This document shows positions 52,191 through 60,988 of a stretch of DNA of 64,000 bases, one piece after another. A program made the position numbers and the translations under genes. Below the pieces are notes generated by a model, which saw only the letters and a program-made list of their open reading frames with translations, was not told where the DNA came from and ran no database searches. How positions within the stretch are numbered: the stretch's first letter is position 1; every line of letters starts with the position of its first letter. Location: assembly GCA_015665315.1 (NCBI GenBank), contig JADFAK010000018.1, positions 1 to 64,000 on the forward strand. The letters are read 5' to 3'. This DNA is from Flavobacteriales bacterium. Its GTDB lineage: Bacteria; Bacteroidota; Bacteroidia; Flavobacteriales_D; Sanyastnellaceae.

Positions 52191-54455
52191 ATGGGAGAAA
52201 AACTTATATACATGGTCCCACTACTAGCCATTATTGGACTTGTAGTGATGGTTTTCAAATCTAGGTGGGTAAAAGCCCAAGATGCTGGAAACGAGCGCAT
52301 GCAAAAGCTTGCTGGTTATATTCAAGCGGGCGCTATGGCCTTCCTCAAAGCTGAGTATCGTCTGTTGGCAATTTTTGTTGTCATTGCAGGTGCTGCCTTG
52401 GCCATCTTATCAGGAATGGGATTGATCCCAGCAAGTATGTTTATCGTAGTTGCATTTGTTCTCGGAGCTTTGTTTTCTGCTTTCGCCGGAAACATCGGTA
52501 TGAAAATAGCAACGCAGGCCAACGTAAGAACTACTCAAGCCGCTCGTACTAGTCTGTCACAAGCGTTAAAAGTTGCTTTTGGTGGTGGTATGGTAATGGG
52601 ACTTGGAGTTGCAGGTTTGGCCGTATTCGGACTTTCCTTCATTTTCATTTTGTTGATGATGATGGGAACAGGGACTGGCGCTTCTGCCGACTTCCATTCA
52701 ATGAATATCATACTTGAGACCTTGGCTGGTTTCTCGCTTGGAGCTGAGAGTATCGCTCTTTTCGCCCGAGTTGGTGGAGGAATTTACACGAAGGCTGCCG
52801 ACGTAGGTGCCGACCTTGTAGGAAAGGTTGAGGCTGGTATTCCAGAGGATGATCCTCGTAACCCAGCAACAATTGCCGACAACGTTGGTGACAACGTAGG
52901 TGATGTTGCCGGTATGGGTGCCGACCTTTTCGGTTCGTATGTAGCAACAATGCTTGCGGCCATGGTTCTTGGTAACTATGTGATCCGTGATATGATCGAA
53001 GTGAACGGACCGTTCACGGATGGTTTCAACAACATCGGACCTATCTTACTTCCTATTGTGATTGCCGGACTGGGAATCATTTTCTCTATCGTCGGTTCGT
53101 GGTTCATTAAAGTGAAGAACGACGATGCTAAAGAGCCTGAAGTTCAGATGGCACTTAACATCGGAAACTGGGGATCTATTATTCTCACAGCTATCGCTTC
53201 ATACTTTGTCATTAACTGGATCCTTCCTTCTACCCTTTGGATGAAGTTCTTTGGAGAAAACGATGGCGCCGCGATGCCAATCAGCTCAATGAACGTGTTC
53301 TATGCAGTTCTTGTTGGACTTGCCGTCGGTGGTTTGATCTCTGTATTTACTGAATACTACACTGGTCTCGGAAAGAAACCAGTTATGGATATCGTTCAGA
53401 AATCATCTACCGGAGCTGCAACCAACATTATTGCCGGTTTGGCAGTAGGTATGATTTCTACATTCCTACCTGTTCTTTTGTTTGCCGGAGCAATCTGGGG
53501 AGCATATGAACTAGCAGGTTTTTACGGTGTGTCTATTGCTGCTTCAGCGATGATGGCTACCACGGCTATGCAACTTGCTATTGACGCATTTGGACCAATA
53601 GCCGATAACGCTGGTGGTATTGCCGAGATGAGTGACCTTCCTGATGAAGTTCGTGGCCGTACAGACATTCTTGACTCTGTAGGTAACACGACTGCTGCTG
53701 TTGGTAAAGGATTTGCCATTGCGTCAGCTGCTTTGACGGCTCTAGCTCTTTTCGCTGCCTACGTTACATTCACTGGGATTGATGGTATCAACATCTTCAA
53801 AGCGAAGGTCCTTGCTGCTTTGTTTATCGGTGGAATGATTCCCGTAGTTTTCTCTGCCTTGGCAATGAACTCTGTTGGAAAAGCTGCCATGGCCATGGTA
53901 AAAGAAGTACGTCGCCAATTCAAGGAGATTCCTGGAATCATGGAAGGAACTGCTGAGCCTGAGTACGATAAGTGTGTTGAGATTTCTACGCAAGCGGCTC
54001 TTAAAGAGATGATGCTTCCTGGAGTACTTACCATTGTTACTCCTATCCTTGTTGGATTCATTATGGGTGCAGAGGCTCTTGGTTCGTACATGGCCGGTGT
54101 TACAGTTTCAGGTGTTCTTTGGGCCATCTTCCAAAACAACGCAGGTGGAGCTTGGGACAACGCTAAAAAATCTTTCGAGGCAGGTGTTGAGATCGATGGT
54201 AAAATGACATACAAAGGATCAGACGCACACAAGGCTGCCGTTACCGGTGACACTGTAGGTGATCCATTCAAAGATACTTCAGGTCCTTCGATGAACATTT
54301 TGATCAAACTTACTTGCTTGGTCGGACTAGTGATCGCTCCAATTTTGGGTGGACACATGAAAGAAATGAGCGAGAAGGAGACAAACAACGTTATTGAAAC
54401 TGGTCAAGCAGTCATTGACGAATCTGCTGATAGCGATACGTTTATCGTAGAATAA
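52191..54455 (+). CDS. hppA: ion-translocating membrane pyrophosphatase
   Basis: 754 residues from MGEKLIYMVPLLA (a TTG two codons earlier is also in frame), about 16 membrane helices. Pyrophosphate-binding motifs are DVGADLVGKVE (204-214), DDPRN (220-224) and the Asp ladder at 230, 234, 238 and 245. GNTTAAVGKG (498-507) has Ala502 and Gly505 at the positions that mark the K+-dependent class. The Glu that often follows in DLFESYV is Gly248 here (ADLFGSYVATML), so the transported ion (H+ or Na+) cannot be set from the usual Glu position. It uses PPi energy to build an ion gradient. Confidence 0.95.
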   Translation: MGEKLIYMVPLLAIIGLVVMVFKSRWVKAQDAGNERMQKLAGYIQAGAMAFLKAEYRLLAIFVVIAGAALAILSGMGLIPASMFIVVAFVLGALFSAFAGNIGMKIATQANVRTTQAARTSLSQALKVAFGGGMVMGLGVAGLAVFGLSFIFILLMMMGTGTGASADFHSMNIILETLAGFSLGAESIALFARVGGGIYTKAADVGADLVGKVEAGIPEDDPRNPATIADNVGDNVGDVAGMGADLFGSYVATMLAAMVLGNYVIRDMIEVNGPFTDGFNNIGPILLPIVIAGLGIIFSIVGSWFIKVKNDDAKEPEVQMALNIGNWGSIILTAIASYFVINWILPSTLWMKFFGENDGAAMPISSMNVFYAVLVGLAVGGLISVFTEYYTGLGKKPVMDIVQKSSTGAATNIIAGLAVGMISTFLPVLLFAGAIWGAYELAGFYGVSIAASAMMATTAMQLAIDAFGPIADNAGGIAEMSDLPDEVRGRTDILDSVGNTTAAVGKGFAIASAALTALALFAAYVTFTGIDGINIFKAKVLAALFIGGMIPVVFSALAMNSVGKAAMAMVKEVRRQFKEIPGIMEGTAEPEYDKCVEISTQAALKEMMLPGVLTIVTPILVGFIMGAEALGSYMAGVTVSGVLWAIFQNNAGGAWDNAKKSFEAGVEIDGKMTYKGSDAHKAAVTGDTVGDPFKDTSGPSMNILIKLTCLVGLVIAPILGGHMKEMSEKETNNVIETGQAVIDESADSDTFIVE

Positions 54456-54475
54456 AAGACAAAATTCACATATTG

Positions 54476-54516
54476 AGAGGCCTATCAGACAATTTCGTTG
54501 GATAGGCCTCTTTTTA
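54476..54516 (+). terminator. terminator of hppA
   Basis: A perfect 11-bp stem AGAGGCCTATC (54476-54486) / GATAGGCCTCT (54501-54511), 14-nt loop, then TTTTT. It starts 20 nt after the stop. Confidence 0.9.
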
Positions 54517-54559
54517 TTTGGGAAACCTTCCTATTTTTACTCCAAAATAAAGACACTTC

Positions 54560-55378
54560 ATGAAAAACCTCATATTCCTTTCAACAGCCTTTTTGTTCCT
54601 GGCTACTTCGTGTACAGACACACCTGAAATTCCGACTGACCCTACAGGTTGTGAATGCTACGCAGAATTAAAGAGCGGAAAAACAACTTCTCCAATTTTC
54701 GATGTATGTATGACCAAAATAAAAGCTGATCCAGCGTTTAAAATGGAATACGACAAGTGTCACTATTCGGAACTTACCGGAAAGCCAGTGAGCGAGATTG
54801 TTATGCCTGAGAAGCAAGAGAAACTTGAACTTAAAATTCCTTCTGACGCCAACTATGTTGTTGATGTCGATCGAAGTGAGCTTCGCTGGACGGGGAAAAA
54901 AATTACTGGAGATAGCCATTCAGGATCGATTAAAATCAAATCTGGCAATCTAAACATAGCCGATGGAAAGTTCTCAGAAGTAAACTTCACCATCGATATG
55001 GCAAGCATCAAAGATCGATCTGTTAAAGACGAAGCTGACCGCGCCAAACTAGAAGGCCACCTGAAGTCGGCCGATTTCTTCGACGTTCAGAAATTCCCCG
55101 AGGCTACCTTTAAAATGACGCGCTGTGAAATGGAAACTTTCAAAGGAGAAATTTATGGCGACCTGACTATCAAAGGAAAAACCAACGAGGTAAAAGTTGA
55201 TGTTGTGATTTCACAATCTGGAGGAAAAGGGTTGGTTGCTTCTGGCACCATGTTTTTCGATCGAACTCAATTCGATGTGAAATATGGCTCTGGAACAATT
55301 TTCACAGACATTGGCGACAAAGCCATCAGAGACAATGTTCCACTGTCCTTTTCTATAGTAGCGAGCGAAGTCAAATAA
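54560..55378 (+). CDS. YceI family lipoprotein
   Basis: 272 residues. The lipoprotein signal ends ATSC. A small Cys-containing segment (about 25-75, GCECYAELKSG, VCMTKIKADP, DKCHYSEL) precedes a YceI lipocalin-like domain (about 95-272). The domain shows VVDVDRSELRWTGKKI, GNLNIADGKFSEVNFTIDM, LEGHLKSADFFDVQKFP and a closing VPLSFSIVA strand. YceI proteins bind long polyisoprenoid chains. The N-terminal Cys-rich part is an addition to the usual single domain. Separate transcript between hppA and the deoxynucleoside kinase gene. Confidence 0.92.
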   Translation: MKNLIFLSTAFLFLATSCTDTPEIPTDPTGCECYAELKSGKTTSPIFDVCMTKIKADPAFKMEYDKCHYSELTGKPVSEIVMPEKQEKLELKIPSDANYVVDVDRSELRWTGKKITGDSHSGSIKIKSGNLNIADGKFSEVNFTIDMASIKDRSVKDEADRAKLEGHLKSADFFDVQKFPEATFKMTRCEMETFKGEIYGDLTIKGKTNEVKVDVVISQSGGKGLVASGTMFFDRTQFDVKYGSGTIFTDIGDKAIRDNVPLSFSIVASEVK

Positions 55379-55471
55379 GTCGCTCCTAATCAAACTGACT
55401 ATCCTACTCGACTCATGGACTTTTCCTTGACCGAGTTATGAACGGTTGGCTGTAATGTGATGTGAAACTTT

Positions 55472-55479
55472 TATATTCG
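55472..55479 (+). promoter_or_regulatory. -7 promoter box of the deoxynucleoside kinase gene
   Basis: TATATTCG (TAnnTTCG), 48 nt before the ATG at 55528. Confidence 0.35.
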
Positions 55480-55527
55480 CGTCACCTATAATAAATTTCT
55501 AATTTTTACTTGCAAAAGCCTCAGCAC

Positions 55528-56142
55528 ATGCATGTTGCGATAGCTGGAAATATCGGATCAGGAAAGACTACTCTTACTGGTTTGATTGCCAAACATTACC
55601 GATGGACCGCTCACTACGAAAACGTAGATGACAACCCATACCTGTACGACTTCTATAAAGACATGCACCGCTGGTCTTTCAATCTTCAGATTTACTTTTT
55701 GAAGAGCCGATTTAATCAATTGGTTGATTTGAAAAAATCGAACAAGAAGATCATCCAAGACCGGACCATATTCGAAGACGCGCACATCTTCGCACCTAAC
55801 CTCCATGCAATGGGGCTTATGACTACACGTGATTTTGAGAACTACTTCTCGCTCTTCACGATTATGGAGGAATTTGTTAAGCCGCCAGACTTGCTTATTT
55901 ATTTGCGCGCTAGCGTACCAACCCTTGTGAATCAAATTCAGAAGCGTGGTCGTGAATACGAAGAGGCGATTCGGTTGGATTACTTGACTAGGCTTAATGA
56001 AAGATATGAAGCTTGGATTTCGACTTATGATCGAGGTAAAATCCTAATCGTTGACGTCGACAACAACAACTTCCATGAAGATGCTGAAGATCTAGGTAAG
56101 ATTCTAAACAACATCGACGCTGAGCTTCACGGCCTGTTCTAA
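55528..56142 (+). CDS. deoxynucleoside kinase
   Basis: 204 residues from MHVAIAGNIGSGKTT; an in-frame TTG six codons upstream is less family-like. P-loop GNIGSGKT (7-14), the substrate-binding YENVDDNPYL and DRTIFEDAHIFA motifs, and the lid arginines in LRASVPTLVNQIQKRGREYE place it in the dCK/dGK family. It phosphorylates a deoxynucleoside for salvage. Its TAA overlaps the TAG of the convergent neighbour (CTAA at 56139-56142), leaving no spacer. Confidence 0.94.
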   Translation: MHVAIAGNIGSGKTTLTGLIAKHYRWTAHYENVDDNPYLYDFYKDMHRWSFNLQIYFLKSRFNQLVDLKKSNKKIIQDRTIFEDAHIFAPNLHAMGLMTTRDFENYFSLFTIMEEFVKPPDLLIYLRASVPTLVNQIQKRGREYEEAIRLDYLTRLNERYEAWISTYDRGKILIVDVDNNNFHEDAEDLGKILNNIDAELHGLF

Positions 56143-56942
56143 TCCTTTTTTGCCATTTTTATTTGAAGGAGTTCGCCTTTCCGGAGAACGAGAAAAGAAC
56201 TCCCAACGATTCGGACATCTAAGACGTTTTCGTAGGGCAGCTTAATACTGGTCTGCGCTTTTGTAAGCTTGTTGTACGACACCACTTGCTCGCTTGAGAA
56301 CAAATAAATTCGCTGCTCCACTATCTGCAATGAGTCAAAGCCGATAAAATCCAATCTGTGGCTGAAAGTGCCGAATAAATCAAAAACATATAGGCCAAGC
56401 TTCTTGTCAAGGACATATAAGTAATCCTCTTCCTCGACCATATAGACCGGATCCAAGGAAACGCCAAGAAGCAAAGATAAATCTGCCGAGCGTTGAACTT
56501 CTTGCAGACTGTAATCGGCGCGGATTAATTGCATCGCGGCCACGTCAAATATCCAATAGTGATTGCCTATTGAATGGCACAAAGCGCTCACTTGTCCGAA
56601 TCGATTCCAATCAAAGATCAACTCACTTGATTGCTGACTAAGTGTATTGTCCAATAATACGCCTAAATTGAATTCCTCGAAATAAACCAAGGGCTTCAGC
56701 GACTTGGTGACGTCCAGAGCTGTGTTGGCCGATATTCGTCGTTCACTAAATGAGTACTTCACAGCCCAATTCTGGTCTAATAATTCAATACGCTGCGGGA
56801 ACTGTAAATATACTTGTCCCAACTCACTCACCTCAATCCCTATTGCCTTGGTTGGAATGGATCGCTCCGTAACAAATTGCGCTCCTCCATAAAATGAAGC
56901 AGTAGTTAGCAAGAAGACAATCAGGGTGCGGATCAATATCAT
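56139..56942 (-). CDS. conserved hypothetical secreted protein, propeller-like
   Basis: 267 residues. A signal peptide (ends near FYGGAQ) is followed by an all-beta protein with repeats of hydrophobic strands about every 40 residues (IGIEVSELGQVYLQF, PVYMVEEEDYLYVLDKKLG, LQIVEQRIYLFSS, LDVRIVGSSFLVLRKGE), as in a small beta propeller. No known family was recognised. The ATG overlaps the stop of the upstream GH3 gene by ATGA, so it is translated with it. Confidence 0.75.
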   Translation of the reverse strand: MILIRTLIVFLLTTASFYGGAQFVTERSIPTKAIGIEVSELGQVYLQFPQRIELLDQNWAVKYSFSERRISANTALDVTKSLKPLVYFEEFNLGVLLDNTLSQQSSELIFDWNRFGQVSALCHSIGNHYWIFDVAAMQLIRADYSLQEVQRSADLSLLLGVSLDPVYMVEEEDYLYVLDKKLGLYVFDLFGTFSHRLDFIGFDSLQIVEQRIYLFSSEQVVSYNKLTKAQTSIKLPYENVLDVRIVGSSFLVLRKGELLQIKMAKKD

Positions 56943-58462
56943 AATCTGTTTGATACAATTACCGTGCTCAATATATCTTCGATAAAGTCACGGTCATTGG
57001 ATAGTCGAGGCACCTTGTGTTGCCCCCCGATTTTTCCCTTTGACTTAAGCCATTCGTAAAATGTCCCTTCTCCCAACACACGCATTTTGGGTCGGCGAAT
57101 GGTCAGGTTATTCACCCTCTTGGCTGCATAATCACTATTGAGCTCGCAAATCTTTTGGTCCACCAAATCAATGAACTTTTCCATATCATCAGGCGTCTGG
57201 GCAAATTCAATAAGCCACTCATGACCGCCTGTTTGTTTGTCCGACATATAAATGGGCGCGACAGTATAATCGGTTACCTGCGCATTGGTTAGATGGCTAG
57301 CATACGCGACCGCTGTATCGGTATTTTCAATTATTACTTCTTCACCAAACGCATTGATAAAATGCTTGGTCCGCCCAGTGACTTGAATACGATAGGGCCT
57401 TACAGAAGTGAATCGAATGGTATCACCAATGAGATATCGCCACAGCCCCGCGTTTGTTGATATAATGAGCGCATATATTTGTCCGACTTCAACCTCCTCC
57501 AGTCCTATTGTTTCTGGTGCCTCCTTGCCGTACTCACTCATCGGCATGAATTCGTAGAAAATGCCATAATCTAACATGAGTAACAGATCTTCAGAATCCA
57601 ATCGATCCTGAATACCAAAAAATCCCTCTGACGCATTGTATGTTTCGCAATAATGCATATCTGCTTTCGGAATGAGCTGATTAAACTGGTCGCGATAGGG
57701 CTTAAAGCTCACTCCGCCATGCATGAACATCTGAAGATTGGGCCAAACGTCTAGGATTGAATCTGTTCCAGCCAATTCCATGATCCTCTTAATCAGTACT
57801 AAGGTCCATGAAGGAACACCTGTGAGCATGTAGACGTCATCATGGATAGTTGACTTGGCCATCCGCTCGATCTTTTCTTCCCAGTTGTCCATCAAGGCGA
57901 TTTCACGGCTTGGCGTGCGTTTTAACTCGACCCAGATAGGTAGATTCTGGATAATTATTGCCGAGAGATCGCCACTATATGAATCATGCTGAGAGCTTGT
58001 GATTTTGGAGCTTCCTCCCATCACCAGATGCTTGCCCCCATATAGGTTGGCATTTGGATTGTTTCCATAGTAAAGGGCAATCAAATCTTTCCCTCCTTTG
58101 TAATGGCAATCCTCAAGTGCTTCTTTGGTAACCGGAATAAATTTACTGCGTGCGGACGTCGTTCCTGATGACTTGGCAAACCATTTCACTTTCGACGGCC
58201 ACAACACACTTTGCTCGCCATCACGAAGCCGGTCAATGTAGGGCTTCAATTCTTCGTACCCACGAATGGGCACCGCTTTCTTGAAATCATCGATGGTAGT
58301 TATTTCCAAGAACTTGTGTTCCAGACCAAATGAAGTCAGGGCAGCCGTGCTTATTAGCCGCTGAAATAACTCCGCCTGAACTTCCGATGGATATTTTCTG
58401 AACAGGTCAATTTGATGACCTCTCTTTTTAATAAACCATGAAAAAACAGAATTTAGGGGCAT
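56939..58462 (-). CDS. GH3 family acyl-adenylating protein
   Basis: 507 residues, the bacterial branch of the GH3 auxin-responsive promoter family. Adenylation motifs are SSGTTSARSK (98-107), YNASEGFFGIQD near 270-281 and YLIGDTIRFT near 344-353. Such proteins activate a carboxylic acid with ATP and transfer it to an acceptor, often an amino acid; the bacterial substrate is unknown. It is a conserved Bacteroidota gene, here forming an ATGA-coupled pair with the propeller-like protein. Confidence 0.93.
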   Translation of the reverse strand: MPLNSVFSWFIKKRGHQIDLFRKYPSEVQAELFQRLISTAALTSFGLEHKFLEITTIDDFKKAVPIRGYEELKPYIDRLRDGEQSVLWPSKVKWFAKSSGTTSARSKFIPVTKEALEDCHYKGGKDLIALYYGNNPNANLYGGKHLVMGGSSKITSSQHDSYSGDLSAIIIQNLPIWVELKRTPSREIALMDNWEEKIERMAKSTIHDDVYMLTGVPSWTLVLIKRIMELAGTDSILDVWPNLQMFMHGGVSFKPYRDQFNQLIPKADMHYCETYNASEGFFGIQDRLDSEDLLLMLDYGIFYEFMPMSEYGKEAPETIGLEEVEVGQIYALIISTNAGLWRYLIGDTIRFTSVRPYRIQVTGRTKHFINAFGEEVIIENTDTAVAYASHLTNAQVTDYTVAPIYMSDKQTGGHEWLIEFAQTPDDMEKFIDLVDQKICELNSDYAAKRVNNLTIRRPKMRVLGEGTFYEWLKSKGKIGGQHKVPRLSNDRDFIEDILSTVIVSNRL

Positions 58463-58523
58463 AAGCGGTTTGCACGTAAGCCCCTAAAATACAAAATCAA
58501 TCTTTGAATAAACTAGTATTTTA

Positions 58524-60986
58524 TCAATCAAAAATCACCTTCATTTCTACTCTTCGATTGCGCTGGCGTCCTTCGTTCGTATCGTTGTCGGCAATAGGCT
58601 GATCCTCACCAAACCATTTTACCACTAACCTACTGACGTCCACTCCCTGCGATTCTATGAATGCACCAACTGCTTGAGCACGCTTTTTCGATAGGATCAT
58701 GTTTTTTCCTGCATCGCCCACAGCATCTGTATGACCCGCAATCTCTAACTTCCATTCAGGCTTTTTCACGAGTAATTCACTTAATTCCTTCAATGAAGCA
58801 AATGAATCATCCTTAATCACATCCTTCCCAGAAAGAAACTCAAGGTTCTCAAACGCGGTGTTCAGTACTTCTTGCTCTTCTTCTTCGATAATAGGACAAC
58901 CTCTGTTTTCAATTGGGCCTGGGGTCATGGGGCAGTCATCCTCCAAATCTACCAATCCGTCACCATCGCTATCGCTGTAAGGACAACCGTTGTTTTCTGG
59001 TGGACCGGCTGCTTGCGGACAAGCATCCAAATTATCGGTCAGACCATCGCCATCGGCATCCCCCCAAGGGCAACCCGCATTTTCTCGCGGTCCGGCTTCA
59101 AGCGGACAGCCGTCATCTGGATCGGCAATACCATCTTTGTCTGAGTCAGGACAGCCCGCAAACTCAGGAATTCCGGGTTCATCAATACAACGGTCCTCGC
59201 TATCCTGAATCCCATCGCCATCTTTGTCTGGACAGCCTTGGAATTGTTCGAGCCCAGCAACTTCAGGACAGGCATCTTCCCCATCCTTAATTCCGTCTGA
59301 ATCTGTATCTGGGCATCCGGCAAATTCGGGTAAACCAGCGGTTTCGGGACAATCATCCGACGGATCTGGAATGCCATCTCCATCTGTATCAGGGCAACCC
59401 GCAAACTCAACTAAACCCGGAGTATATGGGCACTGATCTTGCGCATCGGCAATACCATCCAAATCTGTGTCCGGACATCCATTGAGAGCTGCCAACCCTG
59501 GTACATCAGGGCAATCATCTTTCTTGTCAACTATACCGTCACCATCTCGATCTTTTTTCTTTCTGCCAAAAGTCAAGTTTATACCTGCGTGCACCATGGC
59601 GTTTCTGGCATAACTTGGATACAAAATCGTCTCGTCACTACTGCTGTCAAACTTCATCTCAGTCATCCGTATAGCCAATAGATTATCGGCCATCACATAT
59701 AACTGAATAGGTCCGCCATTCAATCGCAAACCAACCCCCAGATTCCTGAAATCCCGATCCATTAGGGAGTAAGCGACGCTTGCAGATAACCACCTACCTA
59801 ACCTTTCGGTGTACGAAAGTGTGAAGGTCGGCCTTAGATGCCCTTTGTAGATTTCGCTCTGAAACAGAAACCCCGCTTTTCCGCTGTGCTTTTCTCGGTC
59901 GTAAACACTGTACTCAGCCCCAATATAAAATCGCGTATTCAAAGACGATTTATATGAATTCCGATCTTGAGATCCCACGAAGGTATTTTGAAAATCATCA
60001 AGCAGCGCATCAACCACGACCTCAACAGAGTCGGCACCATTATCATCCAAGCCCACAAACTCCGCTGAATACGGAATGCCTGTGTAGACAAACTCTCCCT
60101 CTTCGGCAACATAATTGCTAATATCGTGCTTCCAAGAGATAAACCCGAGATCGATCAAATTGAAAGAAATCACCAGCTTTTCGGCCAAGGTATAAGACAC
60201 ACCTAAATCGATGCCTACACCATGATTTTTCCGACCGAAAAGATAGCCTTGCATGTCACCTTGTTCTATATCAGAATTATCGTCAATGGTATCCAACAGA
60301 CTGTTCAATCCAGAAGTATGGATGGCTACATCGCCATTGATCGTCCAGTCCCATGTGTCGGGATCGGTTCGCCAAGAGTATGAACTTCGTTTGGTGTCTA
60401 CATTCTCCATTCCATAGAGGTACTTAATTCTACCTCCTATTTGCCATGAATCATTTAGCGTATGGTGCCAGCTTAGTCCGTATTCTCTATAATGGTTCAG
60501 CGCTACGCGCAAATCTGAAAAGTCCAATGTTCCATCATCCAACTCATCAAAACTTGCATTTCCGGTGAAAGGAAACCGAAGGAGGTCGCCAGGCAAAACG
60601 ATTTTAGTATAGATTTTTTCCCGAACACTCAAACTGAAATAGTTCTTCTCCCCGACCGCAAAGCCAATCGACAATAAGTCTATCGCTATGTCATTGGCCA
60701 GGTAGTTTCTTTTACGAATTTTATCTTGCCAATTCTCAGTTCGAAATCTCACATTGTTCCCGCTACCCTCAAACATTTGACCCGGGTTGAAGATGGTGTT
60801 GTTGTGCCTGATGTATACCGAAGACAAAACTGGCAGACCAATATTGGCTCGAGACATAGGGCGCCGCGAAACGTTCACGTATTCGCTTTGTGGCACGTCG
60901 GTCATATGGTATATCAGTAAATCTTGTTGGGCAGTCATTCCCTGAACAAAAGCAAGGAAGAAAGTATATATTATGAGCTTCTTCAT
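58524..60986 (-). CDS. OmpA-family envelope protein with DUF5723-like barrel and TSP3 repeats
   Basis: 820 residues. After the signal peptide (ends near MTAQQ) comes a 470-residue beta-barrel-like region of the DUF5723/PorP-neighbour type (ANIGLPVLSSVYIRHNNTIF, repeated aromatic strands). Eight calcium-binding TSP3 repeats of 27-29 residues follow, then an OmpA domain (about 705-820) that contacts peptidoglycan: AGHTDAVGDAGKNMILSKKR and EGRQRNRRVEMKV. It probably spans or sits on the outer membrane, with the TSP3 stalk reaching the cell wall. It starts 2 nt after the upstream lipoprotein gene and is probably its partner. Confidence 0.92.
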   Translation of the reverse strand: MKKLIIYTFFLAFVQGMTAQQDLLIYHMTDVPQSEYVNVSRRPMSRANIGLPVLSSVYIRHNNTIFNPGQMFEGSGNNVRFRTENWQDKIRKRNYLANDIAIDLLSIGFAVGEKNYFSLSVREKIYTKIVLPGDLLRFPFTGNASFDELDDGTLDFSDLRVALNHYREYGLSWHHTLNDSWQIGGRIKYLYGMENVDTKRSSYSWRTDPDTWDWTINGDVAIHTSGLNSLLDTIDDNSDIEQGDMQGYLFGRKNHGVGIDLGVSYTLAEKLVISFNLIDLGFISWKHDISNYVAEEGEFVYTGIPYSAEFVGLDDNGADSVEVVVDALLDDFQNTFVGSQDRNSYKSSLNTRFYIGAEYSVYDREKHSGKAGFLFQSEIYKGHLRPTFTLSYTERLGRWLSASVAYSLMDRDFRNLGVGLRLNGGPIQLYVMADNLLAIRMTEMKFDSSSDETILYPSYARNAMVHAGINLTFGRKKKDRDGDGIVDKKDDCPDVPGLAALNGCPDTDLDGIADAQDQCPYTPGLVEFAGCPDTDGDGIPDPSDDCPETAGLPEFAGCPDTDSDGIKDGEDACPEVAGLEQFQGCPDKDGDGIQDSEDRCIDEPGIPEFAGCPDSDKDGIADPDDGCPLEAGPRENAGCPWGDADGDGLTDNLDACPQAAGPPENNGCPYSDSDGDGLVDLEDDCPMTPGPIENRGCPIIEEEEQEVLNTAFENLEFLSGKDVIKDDSFASLKELSELLVKKPEWKLEIAGHTDAVGDAGKNMILSKKRAQAVGAFIESQGVDVSRLVVKWFGEDQPIADNDTNEGRQRNRRVEMKVIFD
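58893..59552 (-). repeat. array of eight TSP3-coding repeats
   Basis: Eight units of 81-87 nt encode D-x-D-x-D-G-I-x-D.....C-P........G-C-P. The first six units are 27 residues; the last two are 29 residues through a two-residue insert (WGDADGDG, YSDSDGDG). Together they span 660 nt. Confidence 0.9.
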
Positions 60987-60988
60987 AG

